Notes under the pieces: model-generated
Databases searched by the model: none
Told to the model about the DNA's origin: nothing
Seen by the model: only the letters and a program-made list of their open reading frames with translations
Part shown: positions 19,001 through 31,000 of the stretch, piece after piece
Layout: each line of letters opens with the position of its first letter
How positions within the stretch are numbered: position 1 is the first letter of the stretch
Origin: Aptenodytes patagonicus
Lineage: Eukaryota; Chordata; Aves; Sphenisciformes; Spheniscidae
Assembly: GCF_965638725.1 (NCBI RefSeq)
Contig: NC_134961.1
Location: forward strand, 2,976,001 to 3,040,000
Reading direction: 5' to 3'
Length of the DNA: 64,000 nt
Position numbers and translations under genes: made by a program

Positions 19001-22000
19001 TGTCATTGTTTCATGCACTGTTTGATTTTTTTCAGAGCTTCTCGCAAGCATGATGGAGGGCGTGAAATGCCACTTGGACAGCAATCTGCCACAAATACGG
19101 CGTCTGGGAATGATTGTGGCAGAGAGCATTAGTTCAAAAATAAACACTGATGGGCCTGTCTTGAAGTTTCAGGTGAAGGTTATTATGAAATTTGTGTCTG
19201 GTGTGCAGGGCTTAGAGGAAATAAAAGCTTTACACCAGATGATCCAGGGCATTATAGCAAGTTCTAACACATTATCTGGAAATAAGGGGAGGCAGCAACA
19301 CTTTCAAAAAGAGAGGATATCTATTTACAAAAAACAATTGTATAGAAAATAGCCAGGTGGCTGAGAGTGACCTTAAGAGTGTAATCTGATGGCAAAGTTC
19401 AGGGTAACTGTTGGTAATAAAGGACTGCTAGAGGATTATCGCATTGCATGAGGGAATCGGAATCTGACCCATGGAAGTTGAGAGGGAACTTGAAACCTAA
19501 ACCAGTGGTGAACATTCAGTCCCTGACACGGTGGGAAGACCTGCTGTGAGTTGAGATTTTCAGGATTGACATGGGGATATATGCTCTGCTATTTCCAGTA
19601 GAGTTTATAAGAATTATATGATTAAATCACATTAATTCTTTAAAAACCTGCATCATCCCTCATGTCACATTGCCATTTATTAAATGTTTTAAAGATTGTA
19701 AATGACATTCAGGCAAGGACTGATCAGGTACTGCTGTTAAATATAGGGACAAAGTTTGCATACGGCACAGATCACTATACAACATAAATACATTACTGCT
19801 GGCAGAACAGTGATTGAAACAAATGGGATTTGTGTAGGTTCATCTGCTCGTGATTCAGTCTTCATTTGCACACAGCAGAAGGGTCAAATGTTGAATGCTG
19901 GGCATATTTGCAATCAAACAGTACAGTAACAGTTATTCTGAATGTCTAGTACGAAGAAGATGATGAAGCAAGAGAACTGAAGTCCCTTCTGGTACAGACT
20001 CCACCATTCTGTATTGGCCCCAGCCTTCCAGATGATGAGTAAGATATTGCTACTATTCATCTCCATGCTGACTTTTTGCCCTTCTCCACACCTTTTGTTG
20101 AGTTACACACTAGAACTGTATACAGTATTCAAGATGTCTTATATATTCTTAAGCATTATAATGCACCTTATTCTTGCAATGCAGTGTAGTTATGTTAAAT
20201 TCATAATTCAAATGGTAGTATGTATTAGAATTGCTTGTTTGGTAGCTGCACGTGGTGAAACCATGCTGCAGGGGTCTTACGTGCCCCTGGGTAGAATCAA
20301 ATGGGCCTTTCTGTTTGCTTCTGGGAAATCTGGCGTTTGGGCCATATGCCCCAGCCCATTCACCCGTGACAAAACTCTGGCATATCTGTCAGTCCAAAGA
20401 CTGGTTGGTTGGTGCTCTTAACTTTCATAGCATCTGCTGAGGCTCTTTCAAGCACTTAGTTTTATCAGCAGATGAATGAAGCACTTCATGTTATTAGCAA
20501 ATGAAGCTGTTCAGCGCTCCAGTGAAATACAGAAGATTTATTGCTCCCATTTTAGGGGCATAATCAGTGTAGACAACTGTTTGAGACAGCATTTGAGAAG
20601 CAGAGAGATGAAAGGACAATGCCAAAGTCCACAGAAATAGGTATAGAGACAGAAAAAAAATTCTCCATTATTGTATTCATCCCCCTAGTAATGGTTAAAG
20701 ATGTTTCTTCCCCATTTGTTCAGTTTCATTCACAGCTTCAAATACGGTGCAGGCCAGCGTGATCCACTCATCACAGATGAGTCTCTCCTTAGCAGTCCTA
20801 GGTATAAGTTACTGCAGGGGGAGCACAACAAATTAGCTAGCTTAATTTTTGTTATCCATTGCTCTTCTGTTAAGAGATTCTGCTTCTCTTCTCCCCTCAC
20901 CCCATTCTCCTTCCCAGGACTTTGTTCCTTGTGTCAGCCAAGCTAAGTGGGAGACTGCAGCAGAAATCATTATCTGTCATTCTGTTTAGGCAGCAAGGGT
21001 TGATGGTGTGGGTAGTTTCTTGCCTGTGAATAAAGACTGTTACTTTATTGGTTTTAATACTTCTTGTTCCTCACAGCAGGAATGAGAAAGCAGATGCTGC
21101 ACTGCCATTGGTATTGGAAAGTAAGAAGAAATCGCATACAGCAGCCCCTGTGGTGCCAGATGAGGAGTCGGATGCTGAGCTTGACAGGTACAGGGCAAGA
21201 AACTGGTAGGAAATGGAAAATAAATGGCAGGTTCTTAAGAGCAGACATGGGGAGCAGGGAGCTATCAGTAGCTGCATTTCTTGGCAAATCTTGTGCTTTC
21301 TGACCTTGTTCAGCTGAGTGGTATGCAGCAGAGTGGGACTTTGTGTAGGAAATTGCACACAAGTATGTTAGTCAATAATTTAAGCAAAGCCTATGTCATG
21401 TACAACCATTGTATTTATTCCATTTGACTTAGATACATGTTTCCTGGAATTATGGCTATATCTACCCACCCATTTTAATAGTGGACCTGTGTTACTCTGT
21501 CATTTTATCAGTGTATATAAAGAAATCTCAAGAACCAGCTTCTAGTCTCTTGGTCACCTGACTCCTTCCTGCACTTGACCAGGAGACCCAGTTCCAGATC
21601 TGGTCACAGAACTGCTCTTTCACTGAGCTTCAGAGTAATACACAGAACTTCCTAAGGAACCCTTTCAGGCTAGGCTTCAGCAGTGCTGCTGGATTGATGC
21701 AAGAGTGATGGTGTTACGACAATGTGTGCTGGTTCTTTCCCTTGTGTGGATAGCTGGGGAAAGGAAGAACATCTATACCCCATAGACTAACTCCTGCCTT
21801 TATTTCTTTTACAGTGATGATGACCTCATCCCTTATGATATGTCAGAGGATAAAGAGCTAAAGACTAAGGCTCCTGTGTATATCCGAGACTGTATTGAAG
21901 GTAGGAGATTTTGGGCTGAGTCTTTATCTGTTTCTTACTGGTTTTGGGAGAGTGATCTCTGTGTAGGTTTATTTTTTTCTGAGCTAATTTGGAGAAGCTG

Positions 22001-25000
22001 TAGGATTTCAGTAATCTGGGCTCAAGTGTTGAACTGTAATTTCTGAGTAATTTCAATTTAGTTCCTAATGCTGGTCATGTGCTGGGTCAGTGATATCTGC
22101 CCATAACAAGACAAACTATTGGCAGAAGAAAGTTGGGGGTATATAGCCAAGCACAACCATTCTGTTAATAGCTTTTGTTTGTTTTTTGATTGCCTTCAGT
22201 CCTGACAGGATCTGAAGATGTGGACAAATGGGAAGCTACAGTCAAGGCTCTTGAGACCTTGGTTCGAAAGAATCCAGCAGCAACAAGAGAGGTGAAGTAG
22301 TATGAGCTAGGTTACCAGTGGGCTGTAATACAGGATTAGCACTTTGCCCTCGTGAGGAGACTAAACATACCAACAGAGTAGCAGGCCAGGGTAATGTGTA
22401 CCTGGATTTAAAGCTTTCAACTTGGGAAGGGAAATAGAAGGAAATAGTTGCTTTGGAGGTGAGGCTACAGAGCACAAAGGAACAAAGAAGCAGGCAAAGG
22501 TGCTGGCAACAGTATGGCATTCAGCAGCTCCAGCACTGAAAATGAAATGCATTGCACATAGAGCTTGCCAATAACATGAGGAAGCAGAGGAAGCCCCATG
22601 CTTTGTGCTGGGCAGACAAAAAATTAGAAATGCAGTTTACAGAGCAGCCACGAATTCCACAGACCAATTGATTTTAATTTTGGATTTAATTGATTTTGAA
22701 TTGAAATGGAATTTGTTATTCCCCAACAAAAAGGGAGATAAAAATCAAATGGACTTTCCCTCTTTGCTTGTACAAGCATAGTGTCTTCCAGAGGGAGTAG
22801 TTGGATTGTACTGCTCAGGTGAGAGGAACTTGGAACAAGGTCACTGGTGTGATGAGTGCTCACCACCACTTGTTAGTGAACACTTGAAGGTGGCAGAGAT
22901 ACAGGCCTCTGCGAGCTGAGAAAGGGAAGGGGTGTAGTCTGGTAAACAATGCACAATCTGGTGCTGCTCATCAGACGTGTTACTGAACTGGATGGGCTTT
23001 GGGTGTATTTTGGTACTTTGGGTGTACTGTACCCTTTTCCCCATTAGTTATAGTGACAAGTCCTCCTTATATCATGATGCCACCACTTGTCCAAAAAGCC
23101 AAAGTGAATGTGAACAGAGAAATCAGCATAGGGGTTTGTTCAGTGTTTTGAGCAATCTGTCTTGATGGCATTTAGCTTAGTGTGTTTTCTTTCCCTCCTA
23201 AGTAATGGACATGTTGTCTATATTCCATACTCTCATTGTCTTTGCTTAAACATTAGAAATGGAAAATGGATGCTGCTGTGTAAATCCTGTGAGAAAGAAA
23301 ACACCTGCAGGGATTTGATTCCTCTTTTCATAATTTGAGCAGGTTAGCGTGGAGCTGGCAAAAATACTATTGCATCTGGAGGAGAAGACCTGCATTGAAG
23401 GCTTTGTGGAGCTCCGTCAGAGAGCTCAAGTAGCTGTTTTAACCACAGATCCAATACCTGTAAGTCCCTCTTACTGCTTTCCTTTTTCTAGTTGGGGCAC
23501 AGGCAAAAATTTAAGCAGCTGAAGTCTCTTGCTAGCTTGATAGAATCAGCTATCGGAGTGTGGTAGAATAGCTAGTTCATGTCTGACAGCTTTTATGCAG
23601 AGATGGGCTATGTACTGAAAAATCTGCAATGGATGACTAAAACAACAGGAAAGAGAAAACTCTGTCAGACTGGAGGAACCGTTTGGAGACTGTTAGTATG
23701 AGTATACCTGACAAGGCAAATTAGATAAGGACTTGTTGCACTGAAAGGACATTGTTTCACATAGAGGGAAGCTGAGGAACAAAGGGCTTCTCTAGAAGAA
23801 GATTTGACTGGTGATTGTAATCATAGAATGGTTTGGGTTGGAAGGGACCTTTAAAGATCATCTACTTTCAACCCTCCCTGCCGTGGGCAGGGACATCTTT
23901 CATTAGATCAGGTTGCTCAAAGCCCCGTCCAACCTGACCTTGAACACCTTCCGATGATGGGGCATCCACAACTTCTCTGGGCAACCTGTTCCAGTGTCTC
24001 ACCACCCTCATAGTAAAGAATTTCTTCCTTATGTCCAATTGTCAGTTTAAAACCTTTACCCCTCATCCTATCAGTACAGGCCCTGGTAAGAAGTCTCTCT
24101 CCACCTTTCTTATAAGCCCCCTTTAAGTATTGAAAGGCTGCAATAAGGTCTCCTTCGAAGTGCCAAAGCTGCCGTGGCAGTTGTTTGGGTACCTCTGCAT
24201 AGGAGGGAGAGAAGAATGGCAAAGTCCCATTTGTCATTTTCTCCCTTTGCAAGAATCTAAAGTGGAAGTGTCTGAGTTTCCCCTGTTTGCACAGCATGTC
24301 TCTTCCCTTCTCTTGGAGGCTTGTTGTTAACGAACAGGAAGCAGGACTCCTCCTGAAACGGAGTGCTTTTAGAATTAGTGGGAAGGCTGTTTCCAGCCTG
24401 GGTTTGTGTTCATTGCGCCTTGATTTTTTTTCTGTACAGGTAGCAAAGTACTTGACCTCCCAATTCTACTCTCTGAACTACAGTCTTCGTCAGCGCATGG
24501 ACATTCTCGATGTAAGCACTCTTCTCTTCAGTTCTCACTTTCCTTGTGTCTTTGTTGCACCAGTGCTGTTCCCCTGAGATGTAGTGGGGTTACCTTTTAT
24601 TCCTCGTAGGAGGAGGCAGAGGCATGGGAATCTCTTACGTTAGTATTTGTGCCTGACATTCCCCTCTTGTTCATAACCCTGCTACACTCCAATTATACAG
24701 CGATCCTTCCCCACAGAATGCAAAACACATGATGGTCATTTGCTTAGGAGAAGCCACTGTTTCCTAACATGTCATCCGTCTGTTACATCTTCACTTTCTG
24801 AAAGACAGCAATCTGCCTGTGACTCCTTCTACATCATTTCACTTACTGGGTCTGAAGAAGGAGCCACTGTTCTGTTTAGGGCTAAGTGACCAAGTGCTTG
24901 GTCAGTACCTCAGAGCCAATTGGTTGGTTGGGGGTCAGTGAACTTGCTGTTCTTCGTTCTAAACCTATTGTGCCTTTCTGCCTTGTTGTTCCTATCAGTT

Positions 25001-28000
25001 TGGGTGCAGGTAACTCTGTTGCTGTTGTTCCCTAGTACAGGGATTACCCCTTTTTAACAGAACCTCCCTCTTTTTCATCTAGGTATTGGTTTTGGCAGCT
25101 CAGGAACTGTCCTATCCCAAATCCCGTGGGAAGACCAAGCATTCTGGTGCCCAAAAACCTTGTATCCAGCTGCTTCCTGGAAGTGACAGCTCTAAGGACT
25201 GGAGAAGAATTGTTGATGAGAGGATCAAAAGCAAGACTCGGAGATTTGCTACGGTGAGGCCAGGGCAGAAACAAACTGAAGTCAAATCCAGCAAAAATAG
25301 GGACGCTAGGAGTTGCTGTAGTTCTGTCCAGAAAGAGCAAAATACCTGTGAAATTGGCCCAAACCAAAGGAAAGGCTGTGTAACTTCCGGCAGGGAGAGG
25401 AAAATAAACCTCGAACTCCTTGCCTTGCATTGAGGGATAGTTGTTGCTGTTCTATGCTTGTTCTGAGCTTGTCTGGCCACTGCAGGGAGCTGTGACTGCA
25501 CCTCACAGATCCCAGAGCCTCTTCCATCAGACTAGCTGCCTCTGGACTGGACTGTCTCAGCCTTCCTATTTTTCAGGGAGATAAATTGATGCCAGTTTCC
25601 TAGTTCCCAGAACTCCCCTGTGGTTCATCCCGGAGAACTTGCTTTCCAAAACTCCTTTATCCCTTGCATGTTCTTGTTTCTTATATCTAACCCAGCAGTA
25701 CTGAGCTATATTGTACTGAAATATTTAGATGTGTGAAAGGATCTGAAGTGCGAAGTGAGCCATCCAGTCTGGAAACGAGTAGCCATAGGCGTACAAGCGA
25801 GTAGTGGCTGACAATGGGATGGCTGCAAGGAACCCGTAGTCTTGACAGTGTCCAGTGAAGTGGAAGAGTCAGAGGCTGCATCTTGTGTTTTAGACTTCAT
25901 TTTTCTCTTGGACAGGGTCAGTCTCAAGTGGAACTGGCTTCCGGCCCAAATGAGTTCAATTCTGTTGCTGGGCACTTCTTTTTTCCATTGATTCAGCACT
26001 TTGACAGGTGAGTGTGAACACCTTGGGATGTGGGCCTGGCAGCTGCCAGAGTGAACCTTTCTGCTTGTTCTGCTTGCCTCAGAACAGCAGGCTAAAGCCC
26101 AGAAGCTGTGCGGGAGTCCAGTGACACCACACTGATGCGTGGCTCGTGCATAAAGCTTAGAGAGGAGGGGTTTGTGGTGTCTTGGACTTAGCCTATGAAG
26201 TCTTGTTGGGCAGGAGTATGCAAGACCCTACAGAAGTGAAGATACATTATGAAGAATAACCTGTCAGCAGGTACACAGGTGGATGATTTTGGCAGTACCA
26301 AACCAGTTGCCTTGGCTGACCCTCTGCCTTGGGAGGTTCACACAAAACCGCAGAACTCAGACTGCAGTCTTTAAACAAAGTTAACTCTGTCTCAGGTTTG
26401 GGCCTGTCACCTGGATTGGTCCTTGTGACCACGTTATAGAACACAGGACACAGTTTATTGTCAATCACTTAAGTCTTTGCTTACCTAAGGAAGGCTGAGT
26501 AATTCATTCCCTGAGAATCAAGATTCTTGTAATACCAGTCTTAATGGTTTGTTTCTAACAGCTAGTGGTGCTAGCTTTTGCATGCAGTTCTTTCTAAGTA
26601 AAGCCTGTTGGTAGAATAAGTGATACCTGCTGTAAGAGTAGAGGATATTACTGGTCTGGGAGCAAAGATGAGAGCAAACACCTGTGGCCTGTGTTAAACT
26701 GGGAATGACTGTATAATGATTGTTGTCATAGGGATTCAGGCTTGGGGGGGACAAGTCGCCTTGCATAACCACCCCAACTGTTCCAAAGATGCACTGATCA
26801 GCCTTCTCACTGCTACAGGATTGTGTATCTTGCACTTGCAGGCCTTTGACAACATTTGATCTCCTGGGGGAAGATTACTTTGTCCTTGGAAGACTGGTCC
26901 ACACTTTAGCAATCCTGATGTACTTGGCTGTCAACACTGTGGTAAGAAAGGCTGCATGAGCTTGCAGATAGCAGGAGAGACTTCCAGCCTGGGAACTCAG
27001 AGGTGTCTTCTGAAATAGCAGGCCCCAGAGCACACTGCTACACTTAGACTGGCGGCAAGTTTGAGTTGCATGTGCTGAGAAGTTGCGAAAGGGGCTGGGA
27101 AAAAATGGTCAGAAAAGAAACATGGGATTCAAGACACCCCTGCACTATTTTTTACTGCTTCTGGTAGAAAAACTATCAACTTCTGTGGGAGGTTAGGCAC
27201 ATCATTTCACTCTACTGCGGAAGTTTCCTCATCTGTAAAATAAAGTTAATTGTAACCCTGATCTTCACAACAGTGTATCTCAAGGTCCAGTTCTGTAGAG
27301 TGGTGTGAACGTGAAGGTATTCAGTCTTCCTGTCATAATCCTGTTTTGCAGGCAGTTACTGCGATGGGAAAGGCGCTGCTGGAGTTTGTTTGGGCTCTGC
27401 GTTTCCACACTGACTCGTGAGTTGTAGTTGTATGCTTTCATTTTTAAAGATCAGCTGCGAGCTGGTCTCCAGCCATGGTTTGTCTTTGTCTAAGACTGAC
27501 ACCTGACTGAGAATGTCAGTGACTGAATCCACTAACTCTATGCTCTCCTCCAGCCTTGTGTTCTTATGAGTGAGTATTGCAAGAATATGTAATGAAGGCA
27601 TTGCTTTAATGTCAGACCAACATATGAACTTGGCTAGTGTCTTCTAGCGTGGAGATACAGTCATTACCTATAGAAAGCATGACAAATTTCTTGATCAACT
27701 ATCCACGTCATAGTTTCATCTATGTTTACTCAGGGAGCTCAGAAAACTTTAGATTCAATTCCAGCATTCAACCCTGGAAAGATTAAGACATGTAGCCAAA
27801 ATGCTGTGAACACCCAGTTTCTGTTTTGATCTCAGACTTGTCCAGGACTCTGAATTATACTAGACTCCCCGAACCACAGCGTGGCAGGGGGTCTGTATGT
27901 GGGCACTCTGCTAGCTGGTGCATGATTACACTCCTAATCAGTAGCAATATGGCAAAAGTCGTCATAATCACAAACATTTGAAACTGGAGAACCCCTGAGG

Positions 28001-31000
28001 TGAGGAAATCAAGGTAGAGCACGAAGTTGCAGGTTCTAACCAGTTCTGTCTTTCTCCAACAGGTATGTGCGCCAGGGTCTTTTGTCCTGTATCTCCTCCG
28101 TGCTCCTCAGTGTCCCTGCGGAGCGTCTTCTGGAAGACATGACAGAAGAGCTTTTGGAGGCTCAGTCCTGGCTGGGAGGTAAGATGTGGTGGTGTACGCC
28201 AGTGTTTTTCTGGTTAGTGGTGCAGTCTTTGTGCAGCATCTCTTTGTGATGGTAGCAGTAATGTCCTAGTGTTGTGCACCAGAGATTTGCATGATAAGCA
28301 TATTTATCGCTTGCTTCTAAGTTTAGGGCAAATACCAGACCACACTGTGTGCTGTACAGATGTATTACCGAGGTATCTAAAGCATAAGCTGAGCGCTGCG
28401 TATGGCATTTCAAAGTGTGACTATCCTCACCTTCCAGGCCGACCAAAATAATCCCAAAGTGTATTATGTGCCCTCTTTCTCTGTGTAAGCGTCCAACCAC
28501 CCACCTCATGAAGCTGCAGAAAGTATTGTCGTATTGCATATTACATCCGGGCAGCGACTTTGACCAGCAGTAACATACAGGGCTTGTATGGCCCGTTTAC
28601 ACCATGTGCACAGAAGGCGGGTTTCATTAGTGCTAAAAATAGGAGGAAGAAGAGCATGGCCCCATCTCCTAACTTCCTATTGCTGATGGAAAGAACAACC
28701 TATGAAAGACAGCAAATGACTTTACATGCTGCACCCAACGCATCTTGCATCAACACAAGATGTTTGTGGGTTCTGGTAGGCTGGAACTGCACAAATTGGT
28801 GGTCAGGTATCGCAGTGTGCTGGAAGTACAAGAGGAAATGACGCTGTGTGCCTTGTAGCTCTGAAGCTTCCACTGTATGCTGAGTGGACCTCATGTGAGT
28901 CCCTGGCTTTCCTTCACCATTCTCACTCTTGGCGAGTTGGCTTCCCACAGGGAGCAGGCAGGAAGCGACACTGACACAGCGGCCTCTGATCCTTGCAGGT
29001 TGTGGAGGTCTGTGCCCTTCAAAAGGAAGAGAGCTGCCTTGTGGAGCCGAAAAATTTACTTTTCCCATGGCATGGTGTGCTCTGAGGAATCTGCTTGTCT
29101 CTGCAGTTAACACTGCTATTGCCAAGTAAAGCCTTTCCAGGAATGTTATAAATGTATTTTCAGCATGAGGGTCTGCGTAATCTGTCTTTAATGAGTTATT
29201 TTTGGGAGGAGGAGGATGACAGAGCTAGTAGCATCTTTTTATGCCTGTAGGTAGACTAATAGCCATCTCTTTGCACGTAGTGCTTTTGCATGAAAATTGC
29301 ATGGTAGATCCTGGTGGGAATGAGAGCAGGGTAAGATCACCGTTGTGTGTATAGTAGAGAAGGGGAAATTGTTGTAGGAGCCATTCAGAAACCTTAAAGA
29401 ATACAACTCAGCTCCACGTCTGGTCAGGTGTGAATTTAAGTGCAATTTAAAAGGGCTTCTAGAGCTGCTTCCTGAAACACAGCAGCTTCGTGGGCTATGC
29501 CTTTGCTATTTGTTGTACGATTGTTGGTAAAACAGCTATCACAGGGAGGCACTGGGCTCCTCCTTGCTGCTCTGACAGGTGAAGTCAGTCACTAGAGACC
29601 TACTTTTGTGACTGAATCGTGGTTTTGAGCTAGCGGACTTGCTGTTGGTTCATGACTCTTCCAGACGAGATTTGCAAGAGGTGTCATGTATTAGCTCTAC
29701 TGCTGTAGCTGGGAAAAATGACAAGCTGTCAAGCATGCAAGCCTTCTACTACCATGCCTCATGGCCAGGAGAAGTCACTGCTTTGGGTTTCAGCTTAAAG
29801 CGTCTACCTTTCTCCTGCTATGGCTAAAGCACAATGAGGAACAGTGGGCTAGAAAATGTTATCCATGAAACATTTAGTAGAAATCTACAAATCTGCTCCA
29901 GTTTCCGTATCACAGCCTATGCAGATCGCTGTAGTTCATCGTGTGAATATGACTGACTGTTCCTGCCCTTCAGCCTTTGGGCTGTAACTAAACTTTTTCC
30001 CATTAGAAAGTGTTCACAGTGTGGTGTAAGAAACTACTTCAGTCGCTGTCATGGTGCTGTCTACTTAGTGGATGCTTTGGGACATTTCTGCTGGGGAGAG
30101 AGGCTAGGATCCACCTTGTACTTGTCTGTCATTGCCCTTAATGCCATGCTGGACCTACTACTGAGTAGCCTAATCTTTCCCGGGGGAGGGAGGGAATACC
30201 TAAACATTTCTAGGAAACAGTTCCTTTGATTCCTCAGCAGCTGCCTTTGAGGGAATTCCCCACCCCCTGCAAGTGCTGTAGAGCTATGTCATAGGTAAGT
30301 TTGTTTTATGTAAGGACCTGAATGAGACTCTGGTGCCCTGTGCCTCCCTTCCAGTGGCAGCAGTTCAAGGTCCATGCTCATGGCAATTAGAAACAGTGCC
30401 AACATCAGTCTCTTAGCTTTTGAGATTGTACTAAGCTGTCTTGTAACCTCCCCCTTTTTGCCTTCTGTAGAGGGAGTGTGGAAACACCATCGCGAAGCTC
30501 TCCCCGAGGTTATAAATAGCCCTACTCTATCTGAATGAGTCATGTGTTTGGGCTGACAGTACTGGGCTCTGAGCACACTGCTTGTGCGTACAGGATATCC
30601 TTACACAGACTCTCTGCTCTTCCAGGCTCCCCCTGCTCAGACATCCTGCGTGCATCCTGGCTTTTACTTTGCAGGCCTGTTAAGGGCCCCTGAAATAACA
30701 GCTGCTGGAAGCAGCTTCATGCCCTCCCTTACATGCTGCATAAAGTGTGAAAGAACTACTAGTTTATCAGAACGCTGACCACTCAGAACAGAGCATGTGT
30801 TGAAACTTGGGGCCTGCCTCTTTCTTTCCCCCATTTGAAGGGCAGCGTGACCACAGATTTCAGGAGGGAGCACCGAGCGTTTGTTTAGATTGCAGGAATT
30901 GGCAGAATGGAGACTTTAGGCTTTTGAGTAAGCGGATTTCTAATTGCAAACTGCATTCATGCTAGTAGATCAGCTGTAGAAAGGTTATGTATAGCTCAAG

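Noticed and set aside
23917..24297. A 126-codon minus frame as a gene
   Set aside because: It is decayed CR1 reverse-transcriptase sequence.
25044..25501. Minus frames opposite TELO2 exon 15
   Set aside because: Antisense shadow of a conserved coding exon.
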